Assembly (NCBI GenBank): GCA_026398815.1
Contig: JAPLSA010000024.1
Coordinates: 123,768 to 187,767 of the forward strand
DNA: 64,000 bases
Source: Gammaproteobacteria bacterium
Lineage (GTDB): Bacteria; Pseudomonadota; Gammaproteobacteria; Nevskiales; Nevskiaceae
Reading direction: 5' to 3'
Positions 36,564-46,506 of this stretch are shown in pieces. How positions within the stretch are numbered: the first letter of the stretch is position 1; each line of letters opens with the position of its first letter. The notes beneath the pieces are model-generated. The model saw only the letters and a list, made by a program, of their open reading frames with translations. It ran no database searches and was not told the origin of the DNA. A program made the translations under genes and the position numbers.

Positions 36564-38291
36564 ATGAGTACCCTGAAGTCGCGCGCAACGGCCGTTGCGC
36601 GCGTGGTGCTGGCGTCGCTGCGCGTCGTGCTGATCGCAGCGTCAGTCTGGGTGGCGCTGATCGACACTGACGACGCGCTGTGCGGCGTCGTCAACCTGAG
36701 CCTGGTGCTGCTGCCGTTCGCGCTGCTGCTGGCGCTGACCGGACGCTGGGTCTGGAGCCTGTCGGGTGCCGCCGCGCTGACGCTGTTCCTGTACGGCATG
36801 GGCGAGCTGAAGTTCGTCTATTTCTACACCCGGCTGATCGTCGCCGACTGGGCCTTCGTGTCGGAGCCGGCGAACTGGAGCATCGTCCGCCAGTACCCGC
36901 GCATCTACACGGTGCTCGGCCTGTTCGCCGTCGGCGCCAGCCTGCTGGTGGTCGACGCGATCTGGGCCTCCCGCCGCCATCGCGTCGCCAGCCGCTGGCA
37001 GCGGCTGACCGCGCTGCTGGTGGTGGTGGCGCTGTCGGCCACGCTGTACGGCGCGCGCAAGCACCACACCTGGGAAGTGTTCACCGACGACGCCGACTGC
37101 GGCACTGCCCACCGCTGCGGGCTGGCCGCGCGGCTCTTGTACTCGGTGCAGATGTTCGAGTTCGAACTGCCGAGCCACGCCGGCGATCCGACCCTGTTCC
37201 TGCAGGGCGAAGCGGCGCTGCCGCCGTTGCCGGACGTGCCGCTGACCCGGCCGCCGGACATCCTGCTGTGGCTGAACGAATCGACCTTCGATCCGCGCCA
37301 GTTCAAGCTGCCGGGCGCGAAGCTGCCGAAGTACGGCATGTTCGAGCCGACAGCGAACACCAAGGCGATCGGCCCGCTGCGCGTGCACACCTTCGGCGGC
37401 AAGACCTGGCTGTCGGAGTTCTCGGTGCTGACCGGTCTGGTGCCGGACGATTTCGGCGTGCAGCGGACACTGGTCTTCAACAGCGTCGGCCCCGACACCC
37501 GCAGCAACCTGTTCCGGCTGCTGAAGGCCAACGGCTACCGCAGCGTGGTGCTGATGCCGACCTTCAAGCGCTTCTACGGCGCCGCGCTCACCTACGAGGG
37601 CATGGGTGCGGACGAGATCCTGACCCTGCGCGACTTCCCCGAGTACGACCGCTTCCCCGGCGACGAGTGGGACATCGCCGAAACGCCGCGCATGGCCGAG
37701 GCGGCGCTGAAGATCGTCCGCGAACATCGCGCCGGACCGCACGCGGCGCAGCCGCTGTTCCTGTACTTCCTGTCGGTCAAGGAACATGCGCCGTACGACA
37801 AGCACACGAAGATCGGCTTCCGGCTCGACAAGGCCGGCATCCCGAAGCTGCTCGCCGGCCGGCTGACCGACTACGCGCAGCGGCTGCAGACGCTCGACGC
37901 TGCCGTGGCGACGCTCGACCACAGCCTGCTGGCGAAGGACGCGCCACCGACCCTGCTGGCCTGGTTCGGCGATCACCAGGCGTACTACGAGCATCCCTCG
38001 CCGCCTTACCGGTTCGATGTTCCCGAGCCGAGGAACGTCACCCAGTTCCAGATCCGCGCCAACTACGCAGTCGACCGCCAGCCGGCGCTGCCGCTGACCG
38101 ACATCGCGCTGCTGCCCGGCCTGATCGCCGATCTCGCCGGCGTCGATCGCGACCAGAACTTCCAGACCCAGTCGGCGATGCGCCGGCTGTGCGCCGGTGC
38201 GCTGGAAGACTGCCCGGACAAGGCCCTACTCGGCAGCTACAAGGCACGGCTGTTCGGCCGCGAAGTCGGCCTGTTCCCGGCCGACGAATAG
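36564..38291 (+). CDS. LtaS/phosphoethanolamine-transferase-like sulfatase-fold membrane enzyme
   Basis: This 575-residue protein has four to five N-terminal hydrophobic segments (to about residue 165) and a periplasmic sulfatase-fold domain. The metal and nucleophile sites appear as LWLNESTFDP, GGKTWLSEFSVLTGL (Thr or Ser nucleophile) and the late metal motif AWFGDHQAYY. The family transfers phosphoglycerol or phosphoethanolamine from phospholipid to glycans or lipid A. The acceptor is unknown; neighbours suggest an envelope polysaccharide. It starts 67 bases after manB and is followed by a strong hairpin. Confidence 0.82.
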   Translation: MSTLKSRATAVARVVLASLRVVLIAASVWVALIDTDDALCGVVNLSLVLLPFALLLALTGRWVWSLSGAAALTLFLYGMGELKFVYFYTRLIVADWAFVSEPANWSIVRQYPRIYTVLGLFAVGASLLVVDAIWASRRHRVASRWQRLTALLVVVALSATLYGARKHHTWEVFTDDADCGTAHRCGLAARLLYSVQMFEFELPSHAGDPTLFLQGEAALPPLPDVPLTRPPDILLWLNESTFDPRQFKLPGAKLPKYGMFEPTANTKAIGPLRVHTFGGKTWLSEFSVLTGLVPDDFGVQRTLVFNSVGPDTRSNLFRLLKANGYRSVVLMPTFKRFYGAALTYEGMGADEILTLRDFPEYDRFPGDEWDIAETPRMAEAALKIVREHRAGPHAAQPLFLYFLSVKEHAPYDKHTKIGFRLDKAGIPKLLAGRLTDYAQRLQTLDAAVATLDHSLLAKDAPPTLLAWFGDHQAYYEHPSPPYRFDVPEPRNVTQFQIRANYAVDRQPALPLTDIALLPGLIADLAGVDRDQNFQTQSAMRRLCAGALEDCPDKALLGSYKARLFGREVGLFPADE

Positions 38292-38302
38292 ACGCCCGAC
38301 GT

Positions 38303-38330
38303 GACAAGGCCCGGTTGCCCGGGCCTTGTC
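38303..38330. terminator. 12-bp hairpin between convergent genes
   Basis: GACAAGGCCCGG (38303-38314) pairs perfectly with 38319-38330 around a TTGC loop. It lies in the 49-base gap between the LtaS-like gene and the leftward cysteine desulfurase gene, so it can serve both. The T run is short on the plus strand (gttt) and absent on the minus. Confidence 0.65.
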
Positions 38331-38340
38331 GTTTCCGCTG

Positions 38341-40281
<1,941 letters not shown>

Positions 40282-40296
40282 GGAAGCCTCAGGACC

Positions 40297-41223
40297 TTAC
40301 TTGTAGGTGTCGGGGTAGTCGTGGAACTTGTTGATTTCCACATCTTCCAGCACCGCCAGCGCATCGTCGGTCAGCACCGCCAGCGAGCAGTACAGCGAGA
40401 TCAGGTAGGAGGCGACCGCATGGTCGTCGATGCCCATCAGGCGCACCGACAGGCCCGGGCTCTGCTCGCCCGGCAGGCCTGGCTGGAACAGGCCGATGAC
40501 GCCCTGCCGCTTCTCGCCGACCCGCATCAGGATGATCTTCGACTTGCCGTCGGCGATCGGCAGCTTGTCGCTCGGAATCAGCGGCACGCCGCGCCAGGTG
40601 ATGAACTGCGAGCCGAACAAGCTGACGGTCGGCGGCGGCACGCCACGGCGGGTGCACTCGCGGCCGAACGCGGCGATCGCCAGCGGATGGGCGAGGAAGA
40701 ACGCCGGCTCCTTCCAGACCTTGGTCAGCAGCTCGTCCATGTCGTCCGGTGTCGGCGCGCCAGTCAACGGGTAGACGCGCTGCGATTCGGCGACGTTGGC
40801 CAAGAGGCCGTAGTCCGGGTTGTTGATCAGCTCGGATTCCTGCCGCTCCTTGATCGTTTCGATGATCAGGCGCAGCTGTTCCTTGATCTGGTCGTTCGGG
40901 CTCGAATAGAGATCCGACACACGGGTGTGGATGTTCAGCCGGGTGGCGACCTGCTTCAGCCAGTACTCGCGCGGCTGGTCTTCGTAGTCGACGAAGGAAT
41001 TCGGCAGCTGGCCGGATTCGGTCACCGAGCAGGCGGTGCGGATGTCGGCCGGATTCTTGACCTTGTTGACGCGGAACACGCCCGCTTCGACCGGCTGCCA
41101 CTGCAGCAGATGGGTCAGCCAGCGCGGGGTGATGTTCGAATACTGCGCAACCGTCTTGGTGGTGTTGGCAAGCTTGCGGGCAGCGGCATCGCCCAGGGTC
41201 GGCAGGAGTTCGGTTTCAGCCAT
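40297..41223 (-). CDS. srpI: Family 2A encapsulin shell protein (SrpI-like)
   Basis: This 308-residue protein is the HK97-fold shell of a nanocompartment. Marks of the SrpI type are RKLANTTKTVAQYSNITPRWL, the N-arm and E-loop region with ACSVTESGQLPNSFVDYEDQPREYWL, and EPAFFLAHPLAIAAFGRECTRRGVPPPTV. The end DVEINKFHDYPDTYK is also family-like. Sixty such subunits are expected to build a closed shell around the desulfurase encoded next. AGGAT precedes the ATG. The 78-base gap to the XRE gene is the longest in the operon and could hold a second promoter. No cNMP-binding domain is present, so it is 2A, not 2B. Confidence 0.94.
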   Translation of the reverse strand: MAETELLPTLGDAAARKLANTTKTVAQYSNITPRWLTHLLQWQPVEAGVFRVNKVKNPADIRTACSVTESGQLPNSFVDYEDQPREYWLKQVATRLNIHTRVSDLYSSPNDQIKEQLRLIIETIKERQESELINNPDYGLLANVAESQRVYPLTGAPTPDDMDELLTKVWKEPAFFLAHPLAIAAFGRECTRRGVPPPTVSLFGSQFITWRGVPLIPSDKLPIADGKSKIILMRVGEKRQGVIGLFQPGLPGEQSPGLSVRLMGIDDHAVASYLISLYCSLAVLTDDALAVLEDVEINKFHDYPDTYK

Positions 41224-41301
41224 CGGGGATCCTCGTCAGATCGGTTCGGGAATATCGATAGATTGGCCAGGCATGATCAGCAGGTCGACGGGATATCGTC
41301 C

Positions 41302-41568
41302 TCAGCCGGCAATCTTTTTGTCCGCCGCATCAACCGCGTCGATGCGAATGAGTTCTGAAGCGGAAATGCCGAGCGCCAGCGACAGCTTTTCCAGCGTCTG
41401 CAAGGTCGGGCTGACCGCGCCGCGCTCGATGTCGCCGACATAGCTGCGATCGAGCCCGGCCGTCGATGCCAGGCGTTCCTGCGACCAGCCCAGCCGGGTG
41501 CGGCTGGCGCGCAGCGCGTGGGCCAGCGCCTGCTGCAGCAGGCTGCGCTCGAGGCGTCCGGTGCTCAT
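41302..41568 (-). CDS. XRE-family helix-turn-helix regulator
   Basis: This 88-residue protein is almost only a Cro/C1-type helix-turn-helix: RASRTRLGWSQERLASTAGLDRSYVGDIERGAVSPTLQTLEKLSLALGISASELI. It overlaps the acetyltransferase stop by four bases (ATGA) and precedes the encapsulin gene. It lacks a ligand domain. The tight coupling makes it a likely regulator of this operon, perhaps an autorepressor. That is inference. Confidence 0.88.
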   Translation of the reverse strand: MSTGRLERSLLQQALAHALRASRTRLGWSQERLASTAGLDRSYVGDIERGAVSPTLQTLEKLSLALGISASELIRIDAVDAADKKIAG

Positions 41569-42491
41569 GCGCTGACCGCCTGTTCGGAGCGCGCCTGGGT
41601 GATCTGGCTGCCGGGCGGCACGCTGCGGGTGAGCCAGACGTTGCCACCGATGCTGGAACCGCGGCCGATGGTGATGCGGCCGAGGAGCGTGGCGCCGGCG
41701 TAGACCACCACGCCGTCCTCGACGATCGGATGGCGCGGCTGGCCCTTGACCAGGCTGCCGTCCCCGTTCGCCTCGAAGCGCTTGGCGCCCAGCGTCACCG
41801 CCTGATAGAGGCGAACGTGCTCGCCGATCACCGCCGTTTCGCCGATCACCACGCCGGTGCCGTGGTCGATGAAGCAGTAACGGCCGATCGAGGCGCCGGG
41901 GTGGATGTCGATGCCGGTTTCGGAATGGGCCAGTTCGGCGACGATCCGGGCCAGCAGCGGCAGATCCAGCCCATGCAGCCGGTGGGCAATGCGATGGTGG
42001 ATCAGCGCGTGGATGCCGGGATAGCAGAGCAGCACTTCATCGACGCTGCGCGCGGCTGGATCGCCCTGGAAGGCGGCCTCGGCATCGGTGTCGAGCAAGG
42101 TGCGCAGGGTCGGCAGGCTGCGCGCGAAGTCGGCGATCCTGGCCTGCGCCTGCCGGAAGATCGCCGCCGGCGGATGGTCGGGATGCTCGCGCTGCCGGCT
42201 GGCCAGTTCCAGGCGCGCTTCTTCGACCAGCCCGTTCAGCGCGCGGTCGAGCGCGTGGCCGACGAAGTAGTCCTCGCCTTCCCGCTTCAGATCGGACGGC
42301 CCCAGACGCAGCGGAAACAGCGCGCCGCGCAGCAGCTTGAGCTGCTCGCGGACGCGGTCCGGCGACGGAAATTCGCGATCGCCGGAATCGCGGTCACGGC
42401 TGCTGCGGTGCCGCCAGTCCTCGCGGGCTTCGCGCAACTCGCGGACGATGGTCGACAGATCCCAGTGCGGAGCCGGTTCAGGGGTGCTCAT
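41565..42491 (-). CDS. cysE: Serine O-acetyltransferase (EpsC/CysE type)
   Basis: This 308-residue enzyme makes O-acetylserine from serine and acetyl-CoA, the acceptor for sulfide in cysteine synthesis. It has an alpha-helical N-terminal part (about 1-195) and a left-handed beta-helix from SETGIDIHPGASIGRYCFIDHGTGVVIGE, with catalytic Asp/His, followed by AVTLGAKRF and GNVWLTRSVPPGS. The long N-terminus and missing CysE tail match EpsC-type enzymes found beside Family 2A encapsulins. It lies between the rhodanese (15-base gap) and XRE genes. Confidence 0.93.
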   Translation of the reverse strand: MSTPEPAPHWDLSTIVRELREAREDWRHRSSRDRDSGDREFPSPDRVREQLKLLRGALFPLRLGPSDLKREGEDYFVGHALDRALNGLVEEARLELASRQREHPDHPPAAIFRQAQARIADFARSLPTLRTLLDTDAEAAFQGDPAARSVDEVLLCYPGIHALIHHRIAHRLHGLDLPLLARIVAELAHSETGIDIHPGASIGRYCFIDHGTGVVIGETAVIGEHVRLYQAVTLGAKRFEANGDGSLVKGQPRHPIVEDGVVVYAGATLLGRITIGRGSSIGGNVWLTRSVPPGSQITQARSEQAVSA

Positions 42492-42506
42492 GCCGCCAAG
42501 CCCCCG

Positions 42507-42977
42507 TCAGTCCTGCAGCCAGGGCAGACCGTGATGACGCCAGCCGTTGAAGTGTCCGCGCTGGTCGTGTTCGTCGAGATCGCCCTCGAATCCCTCCAGC
42601 ACGTTGGCGATCTGGCTGAAGCCGGCCTTGACCGCCACCTCCAGTGCCTGCGCCGAACGCTTGCCGCTGCGGCAGATCAGCAGGGTCGGCTGGTGCAGGC
42701 CGACCTTGGCTTCCAGTTCGCGGGCGAAGCGCGGGTTGCGGGTCAGCGCGGTGCCGGTGGCCCAGGGCACGTGCAGGCTGTCCGGCACATGGCCGACGAA
42801 CTTGCGCTCCTCGGCAGTGCGCACGTCGACCAGCACGGCCAGCCCGGCCTTGACCAGCCGCCAGGCTTCCACCGGATCGACGCCGCCGGCATGCGGCAGC
42901 ACGCTCGCGGGCGGGACCGCGCTGGCATCGAGCGCAGGTCCGGCGGACCGCGAGCTGGCGTGAGAATCGAACGACAT
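42507..42977 (-). CDS. Single-domain rhodanese (sulfurtransferase)
   Basis: This 156-residue protein has one rhodanese domain with active-site Cys102 in the loop ICRSGKRSAQAL, plus LVDVRTAEERKFVGHVPDSLHVPW. The C-terminal region HFNGWRHHGLPWLQD is typical of small rhodaneses. It moves sulfane sulfur from a donor such as thiosulfate or persulfide to an acceptor. It is the first gene of the leftward encapsulin operon. The N-terminal 30 residues are Ser/Ala-rich and not conserved. Confidence 0.92.
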   Translation of the reverse strand: MSFDSHASSRSAGPALDASAVPPASVLPHAGGVDPVEAWRLVKAGLAVLVDVRTAEERKFVGHVPDSLHVPWATGTALTRNPRFARELEAKVGLHQPTLLICRSGKRSAQALEVAVKAGFSQIANVLEGFEGDLDEHDQRGHFNGWRHHGLPWLQD

Positions 42978-43040
42978 GAGGGCTCCTGGATCGGGGCCGC
43001 GCCAGGCTTCGGAAGCGAAGGCCGGTGCGGCGGTCCGGGC

Positions 43041-43068
43041 AATCTATGCGTCCGGCTCAGTCGTTCAA
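43041..43068 (-). promoter_or_regulatory. Promoter of the rhodanese-encapsulin operon
   Basis: The minus strand shows -35 TTGAAC (43068-43063), a 16-bp spacer and -10 TAGATT (43046-43041), about 65 bases before the rhodanese ATG. The region 43060-43112 is AT-rich compared with its surroundings. An activator-like motif abuts the -35 box at 43068-43079. Confidence 0.5.
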
Positions 43069-43079
43069 AGTAATAAGAA
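43068..43079 (-). promoter_or_regulatory. Candidate CysB-type motif upstream of the encapsulin operon
   Basis: The minus strand reads TTCTTATTACTT, identical at 11 of 12 positions to 3487-3498 before sbp. A further ATTCTT lies 22 bases upstream on the same strand. The position right beside the -35 box suits an activator. Binding by CysB or another LysR protein is inferred. Confidence 0.45.
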
Positions 43080-43116
43080 TTGCTACGTTAAGTTCCTGAA
43101 AGAATATTAAAGCGGC

Positions 43117-43653
43117 TCAGGGCAGCATCCGCACCAGCGTGTCATCGCGGCGCACGTAGTGGTGATACAGCCCGGCCAGTGCGTGCAGGCCGATCAGGAA
43201 ATAGCCGATCGTGCCGCCGGCCTCGTGCAGTTCCTCGAAGGTCTCGGCGTAGGTCTCGTTGGCGCCGAGTAGCGGCCCGATCTCGAACAGGCCGAAGAAC
43301 GGCAGCGCCTCGCCCTCGAAGCTCAGGATCAGCGCGCCGCCGATCGGCATGCCGATCATGAAACCGTACAAGGCCAGGTGCGCGAGCTTGCCGGCGCGCT
43401 GCTGCCAGGCCGGTGGCGCCGGGCTGATGGCGGGCGCCGGGCCGCCGGCCAGGCGGGCAGCGATGCGCACCCAGACCAGTGCGAACAGCGTCAGGCCGAT
43501 CGAGAAATGCAGCATCTTCACCAGCGCCCGCGGCTCGCTGCCTTTCGGGAATTCGCCGCGGATCAGGATGAACGTGTAGCCGGCGATGATCAGCAACACC
43601 ATCAACCAGTGCAGGCCGATGCTGAGGCGGCTGTAGCGGGCGGGCGACGTCAT
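43117..43653 (-). CDS. Cytochrome b561
   Basis: This 178-residue inner membrane di-heme protein has four hydrophobic segments with His ligands, starting YSRLSIGLHWLMVLLIIAGYTFI and later MLHFSIGLTLFALVWVRI and ETFEELHEAGGTIGYFLIGLHALAGLYHHYV. It passes electrons from quinol or to periplasmic acceptors. The ATG at 43653 was chosen over a TTG three codons upstream, which sits too close to AAGGAG. It is leftward like the rhodanese operon but probably has its own transcript. Confidence 0.92.
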   Translation of the reverse strand: MTSPARYSRLSIGLHWLMVLLIIAGYTFILIRGEFPKGSEPRALVKMLHFSIGLTLFALVWVRIAARLAGGPAPAISPAPPAWQQRAGKLAHLALYGFMIGMPIGGALILSFEGEALPFFGLFEIGPLLGANETYAETFEELHEAGGTIGYFLIGLHALAGLYHHYVRRDDTLVRMLP

Positions 43654-43759
43654 GTTCGGCAAGGCTCCTTAGGGATTCGTGAAACCGCTGGCGGGCAGTC
43701 TGCAGTAACCGCCATGAGCAACGGATGGACAACAGGTGAACAGGCGATGCAGCGAGCCG

Positions 43760-44251
43760 TCAGGCGTTCGGCAGGCGTGGCCGGGCGGCGATCGCGAAAC
43801 CGTGGCCATGGCCGAGCAGATAGTCGAGCCACTTGGCCAGCATGTGATTGCGCCCCCACTGGTCGTGCAGGTAGTCGTGTGCCTGCGCGTCACCGAAGAT
43901 CTGCGCCAGCCAGGTCGGCCGCTGGCCGCAGTCGAGCGCCTCGGCAACCCGCGCATCGCGGTACACCTTGATCCACATGTCCGGCGCCAGCCGGCGCTCG
44001 CCATCGGCATCGCGGAACTCGTAGGTCAGCCGCAGCTCGGCGGTGTACGGCGCCCGCTCGACCACGGTCAGCACCAGCGGCAGGTCGGTCGGCGACTTCG
44101 ATACCGCCCGCTCGAACGGCAGGTTCAGTTCCGGGATCAGCCGCTCCAGCAGCGCGTAGCTGCGTTCGTAGAGATCGACCAGATGGGCGATGCGACGCGG
44201 CTGTCCGCAGCAGGGGCAGTAGGGCTCGTGGGTGGCGATGTCGTGCGGCAT
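43760..44251 (-). CDS. DUF1249 (YqiB-like) protein
   Basis: This 163-residue cytosolic protein matches YqiB/DUF1249: YERSYALLERLIPELNLPFE, APYTAELRLTYEF, WIKVYRDARVAEAL and NHMLAKWLDYLLGHGHGF. The N-terminus has a CPCC pair (YCPCCGQPRR) that may bind metal. The function is unknown. It is divergent from phosphoglucomutase; the longer open frame upstream overlaps that gene and is not real. Some relatives of this gene lie beside cpdA or nudF in E. coli, which is not the case here. Confidence 0.88.
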   Translation of the reverse strand: MPHDIATHEPYCPCCGQPRRIAHLVDLYERSYALLERLIPELNLPFERAVSKSPTDLPLVLTVVERAPYTAELRLTYEFRDADGERRLAPDMWIKVYRDARVAEALDCGQRPTWLAQIFGDAQAHDYLHDQWGRNHMLAKWLDYLLGHGHGFAIAARPRLPNA

Positions 44252-44322
44252 GGAGCCGACTATAAGATACCGCCGCGACCCGTTGCAGCCTTGCTTTTTC
44301 CGCCATTCCGAGAGCGCATCCG

Positions 44323-45954
44323 ATGCCCGTCCGCGAGCTGCCGACCCGTCCCTACACCGACCAGAAATCCGGCACCGCCGGCTTGCGCAAGAAGGTCGCA
44401 GTGTTCCAGCAGCCGCACTACCTGGAGAACTTCCTGCAGGCGATCTTCGACGTCGAAACCTCCCTGCGCGGCGGCACGCTGGTGATCGGCGGCGACGGCC
44501 GCTACCACAACCGCGAAGCGATCTATACGGCGGTGGCGATGGCGGCCGGCAATGGCATCGCCCGGGTGATCGTCGGCCAGGGCGGCATCCTGTCGACGCC
44601 GGCGGCATCGACGATGATCCGCCTGCACCAGGCGGCCGGTGGCCTGCTGCTGACCGCCAGCCACAACCCGGCCGGCCCGGACGGCGACTTCGGCATCAAG
44701 TTCAATGTCGCTGGCGGCGGCCAGGCGTCTGAGACGCTGACCGGCCGGATCTTCGAGGCCTCAAAGGCGATCAGCCGCTACCGCATCTTCGAGGGCGGCA
44801 GCCTCGACCTCGACCGGCGCGGCAGCCAGCAGCTCGGCGACACGCGGATCGACATCGTCGACTGCGTCGACGACTACGCCAAGCTTCAGCAGAGCCTGTT
44901 CGACTTCGACCGCATCCGCGACTGGTTCAAGCGCGGCGGCCGGATCTGCTTCGACGCGATGCATGCCGTCACCGGCCCGTACGCCACCCGCATCCTGATT
45001 GAGCAGCTCGGCGCGCCGGCCGGCAGCGTCATCAACGCCAGCCCGCTGGAAGATTTTGGCGGCGGCCATCCGGACCCGAACCTGATCTACGCCCGGCACC
45101 TGCTCGACCTGGCGCTGAGCGCGGAATCACCGGACCTGATCGCCGCCAGCGACGGCGATGGCGACCGCAACATGATCCTCGGCCGCGGCCTGTTCATCTC
45201 GCCGGGCGATTCGCTGGCGATGCTGGCCGCCCATCTCGACAAGCTGCCCGGCTACAAGGGCGGCCTCAAGGGCCTGGCCCGCTCGATGCCGACCTGCCGC
45301 GCCGTCGATGTCGTGGCCCAGGCGCGCGGACTGGAATGCCACGAAACGCCGACCGGCTGGAAGTTCTTCGCCAACCTGCTCGATGCCGGCCGGGTGACGC
45401 TGTGCGGCGAGGAAAGCTTCGGCACCTCGTCCAGCCACACGCGCGAAAAGGACGGCCTGTGGGCAGTGCTGGCCTGGCTGAACGTGCTGGCGGTGACCGG
45501 CAAGAGCGTGCAGCAGATCGCCACCGAGCACTGGGCACGCCACGGCCGCCACTACTACGTGCGCCATGATTACGACGAGCTGCCGACCGCCACCGCCAAC
45601 GGCATCGTCGATGGTCTGCGCAAGTCGCTGCCGACGCTGGCCGGCAGCCGGCATGGCGACTGGACGGTCAGCCAGGCCGACGAGTTCGCCTACACCGATC
45701 CGGTCGACGGCAGTGTGGCCACCGGCCAGGGCCTGCGCATCGTGTTCGGCGATGCGGCGCGGATCATCCTGCGGCTGTCCGGCACCGGCACCGAGGGCGC
45801 CACCATCCGCCTGTATCTCGAGCGCTACGAGACCGCGCCCGAGCGCCTCGGCTGGTCGACCACCGAAGCACTGGCGCCGCTGGCCGCGATCGCCGACCGG
45901 CTGATCCGCATCAACGAGCAGAGCGGCCGCAAGGGCCCCAGCGTCATCACCTGA
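44323..45954 (+). CDS. pgm: Phosphoglucomutase, alpha-D-glucose-specific
   Basis: This 543-residue enzyme interconverts glucose-1-phosphate and glucose-6-phosphate. The start is RPYTDQKSGTAGLRKKV. The phosphoserine loop is LLTASHNPAGPDGDFGIKFN, the metal loop ASDGDGDRNMI, the sugar loop CGEESFGTSSSHTREKDG and the phosphate loop RLSGTGTEGATIRLYLE. It links glycogen or sugar-nucleotide synthesis to glycolysis and complements the mannomutase at 35.1 kb. No neighbouring glycogen genes are seen. Confidence 0.96.
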   Translation: MPVRELPTRPYTDQKSGTAGLRKKVAVFQQPHYLENFLQAIFDVETSLRGGTLVIGGDGRYHNREAIYTAVAMAAGNGIARVIVGQGGILSTPAASTMIRLHQAAGGLLLTASHNPAGPDGDFGIKFNVAGGGQASETLTGRIFEASKAISRYRIFEGGSLDLDRRGSQQLGDTRIDIVDCVDDYAKLQQSLFDFDRIRDWFKRGGRICFDAMHAVTGPYATRILIEQLGAPAGSVINASPLEDFGGGHPDPNLIYARHLLDLALSAESPDLIAASDGDGDRNMILGRGLFISPGDSLAMLAAHLDKLPGYKGGLKGLARSMPTCRAVDVVAQARGLECHETPTGWKFFANLLDAGRVTLCGEESFGTSSSHTREKDGLWAVLAWLNVLAVTGKSVQQIATEHWARHGRHYYVRHDYDELPTATANGIVDGLRKSLPTLAGSRHGDWTVSQADEFAYTDPVDGSVATGQGLRIVFGDAARIILRLSGTGTEGATIRLYLERYETAPERLGWSTTEALAPLAAIADRLIRINEQSGRKGPSVIT

Positions 45955-45960
45955 TCCGCT

Positions 45961-46467
45961 TCAGCGCGCTGGCGCGGCTTCCAGCGCCTCGATCAGCAGT
46001 GCCAGTGCCGCCGCCGCGAACGCCTGCATGTTGGCGTAGCGGTCGGCCTGGCCGGTGCGCAAGGTCCGCACCCGGCTGACCGGCCCGGACACCGCGAAGC
46101 AGGTATGGCCGGCCGGATCGCCGTAGCGGTTGCCGTCCGGTCCGGCGGCGCCGGTTTCCGACAGGCCCCAGCTCACCTTGTCGCCGTGCCGCTCGCGCAG
46201 CGTCTGCGCCAGCAGCGCGGCATAGGGCTCGGAACTGGAGCGGATGCCGGCCGCCTGCAGATCGTCCAAGGTCAGGCCGGCCAGCGCCTTGATCCCGCGT
46301 GCCGAATAGGGGATCGCGCCGCCGGTGTAGAAGCGCGAAGCCCCCGGCACCGCCAGCAGCGCCGCCGATACCAGGCCGCCGGACGAGGTTTCCGCGACCA
46401 CCAGACGTTCGCCCCGGGCGGTCAGCAGCTGGCCGGCGCGAGCGCCGAGTTCGAGCAGGTGTTGCAT
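45961..46467 (-). CDS. pncC: CinA-family nicotinamide-nucleotide amidase (PncC-like)
   Basis: This 168-residue protein is the CinA C-terminal domain alone: VAETSSGGLVSAALLAVPGASRFYTGGAIPYS, with ETGAAGPDGNRYGDPAGHTCFAV. PncC deamidates NMN in NAD salvage, with the Ser/Thr of the ETSSGG loop near the active site. Full-length CinA has an extra N-terminal MoaB-like domain, absent here as in E. coli YgaD. It is convergent with pgm, with six bases between them. Confidence 0.88.
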   Translation of the reverse strand: MQHLLELGARAGQLLTARGERLVVAETSSGGLVSAALLAVPGASRFYTGGAIPYSARGIKALAGLTLDDLQAAGIRSSSEPYAALLAQTLRERHGDKVSWGLSETGAAGPDGNRYGDPAGHTCFAVSGPVSRVRTLRTGQADRYANMQAFAAAALALLIEALEAAPAR

Positions 46468-46506
46468 GGCATCAGGTCTCGGCAGTCAGGCGGATGGAGA
46501 ACGGGA

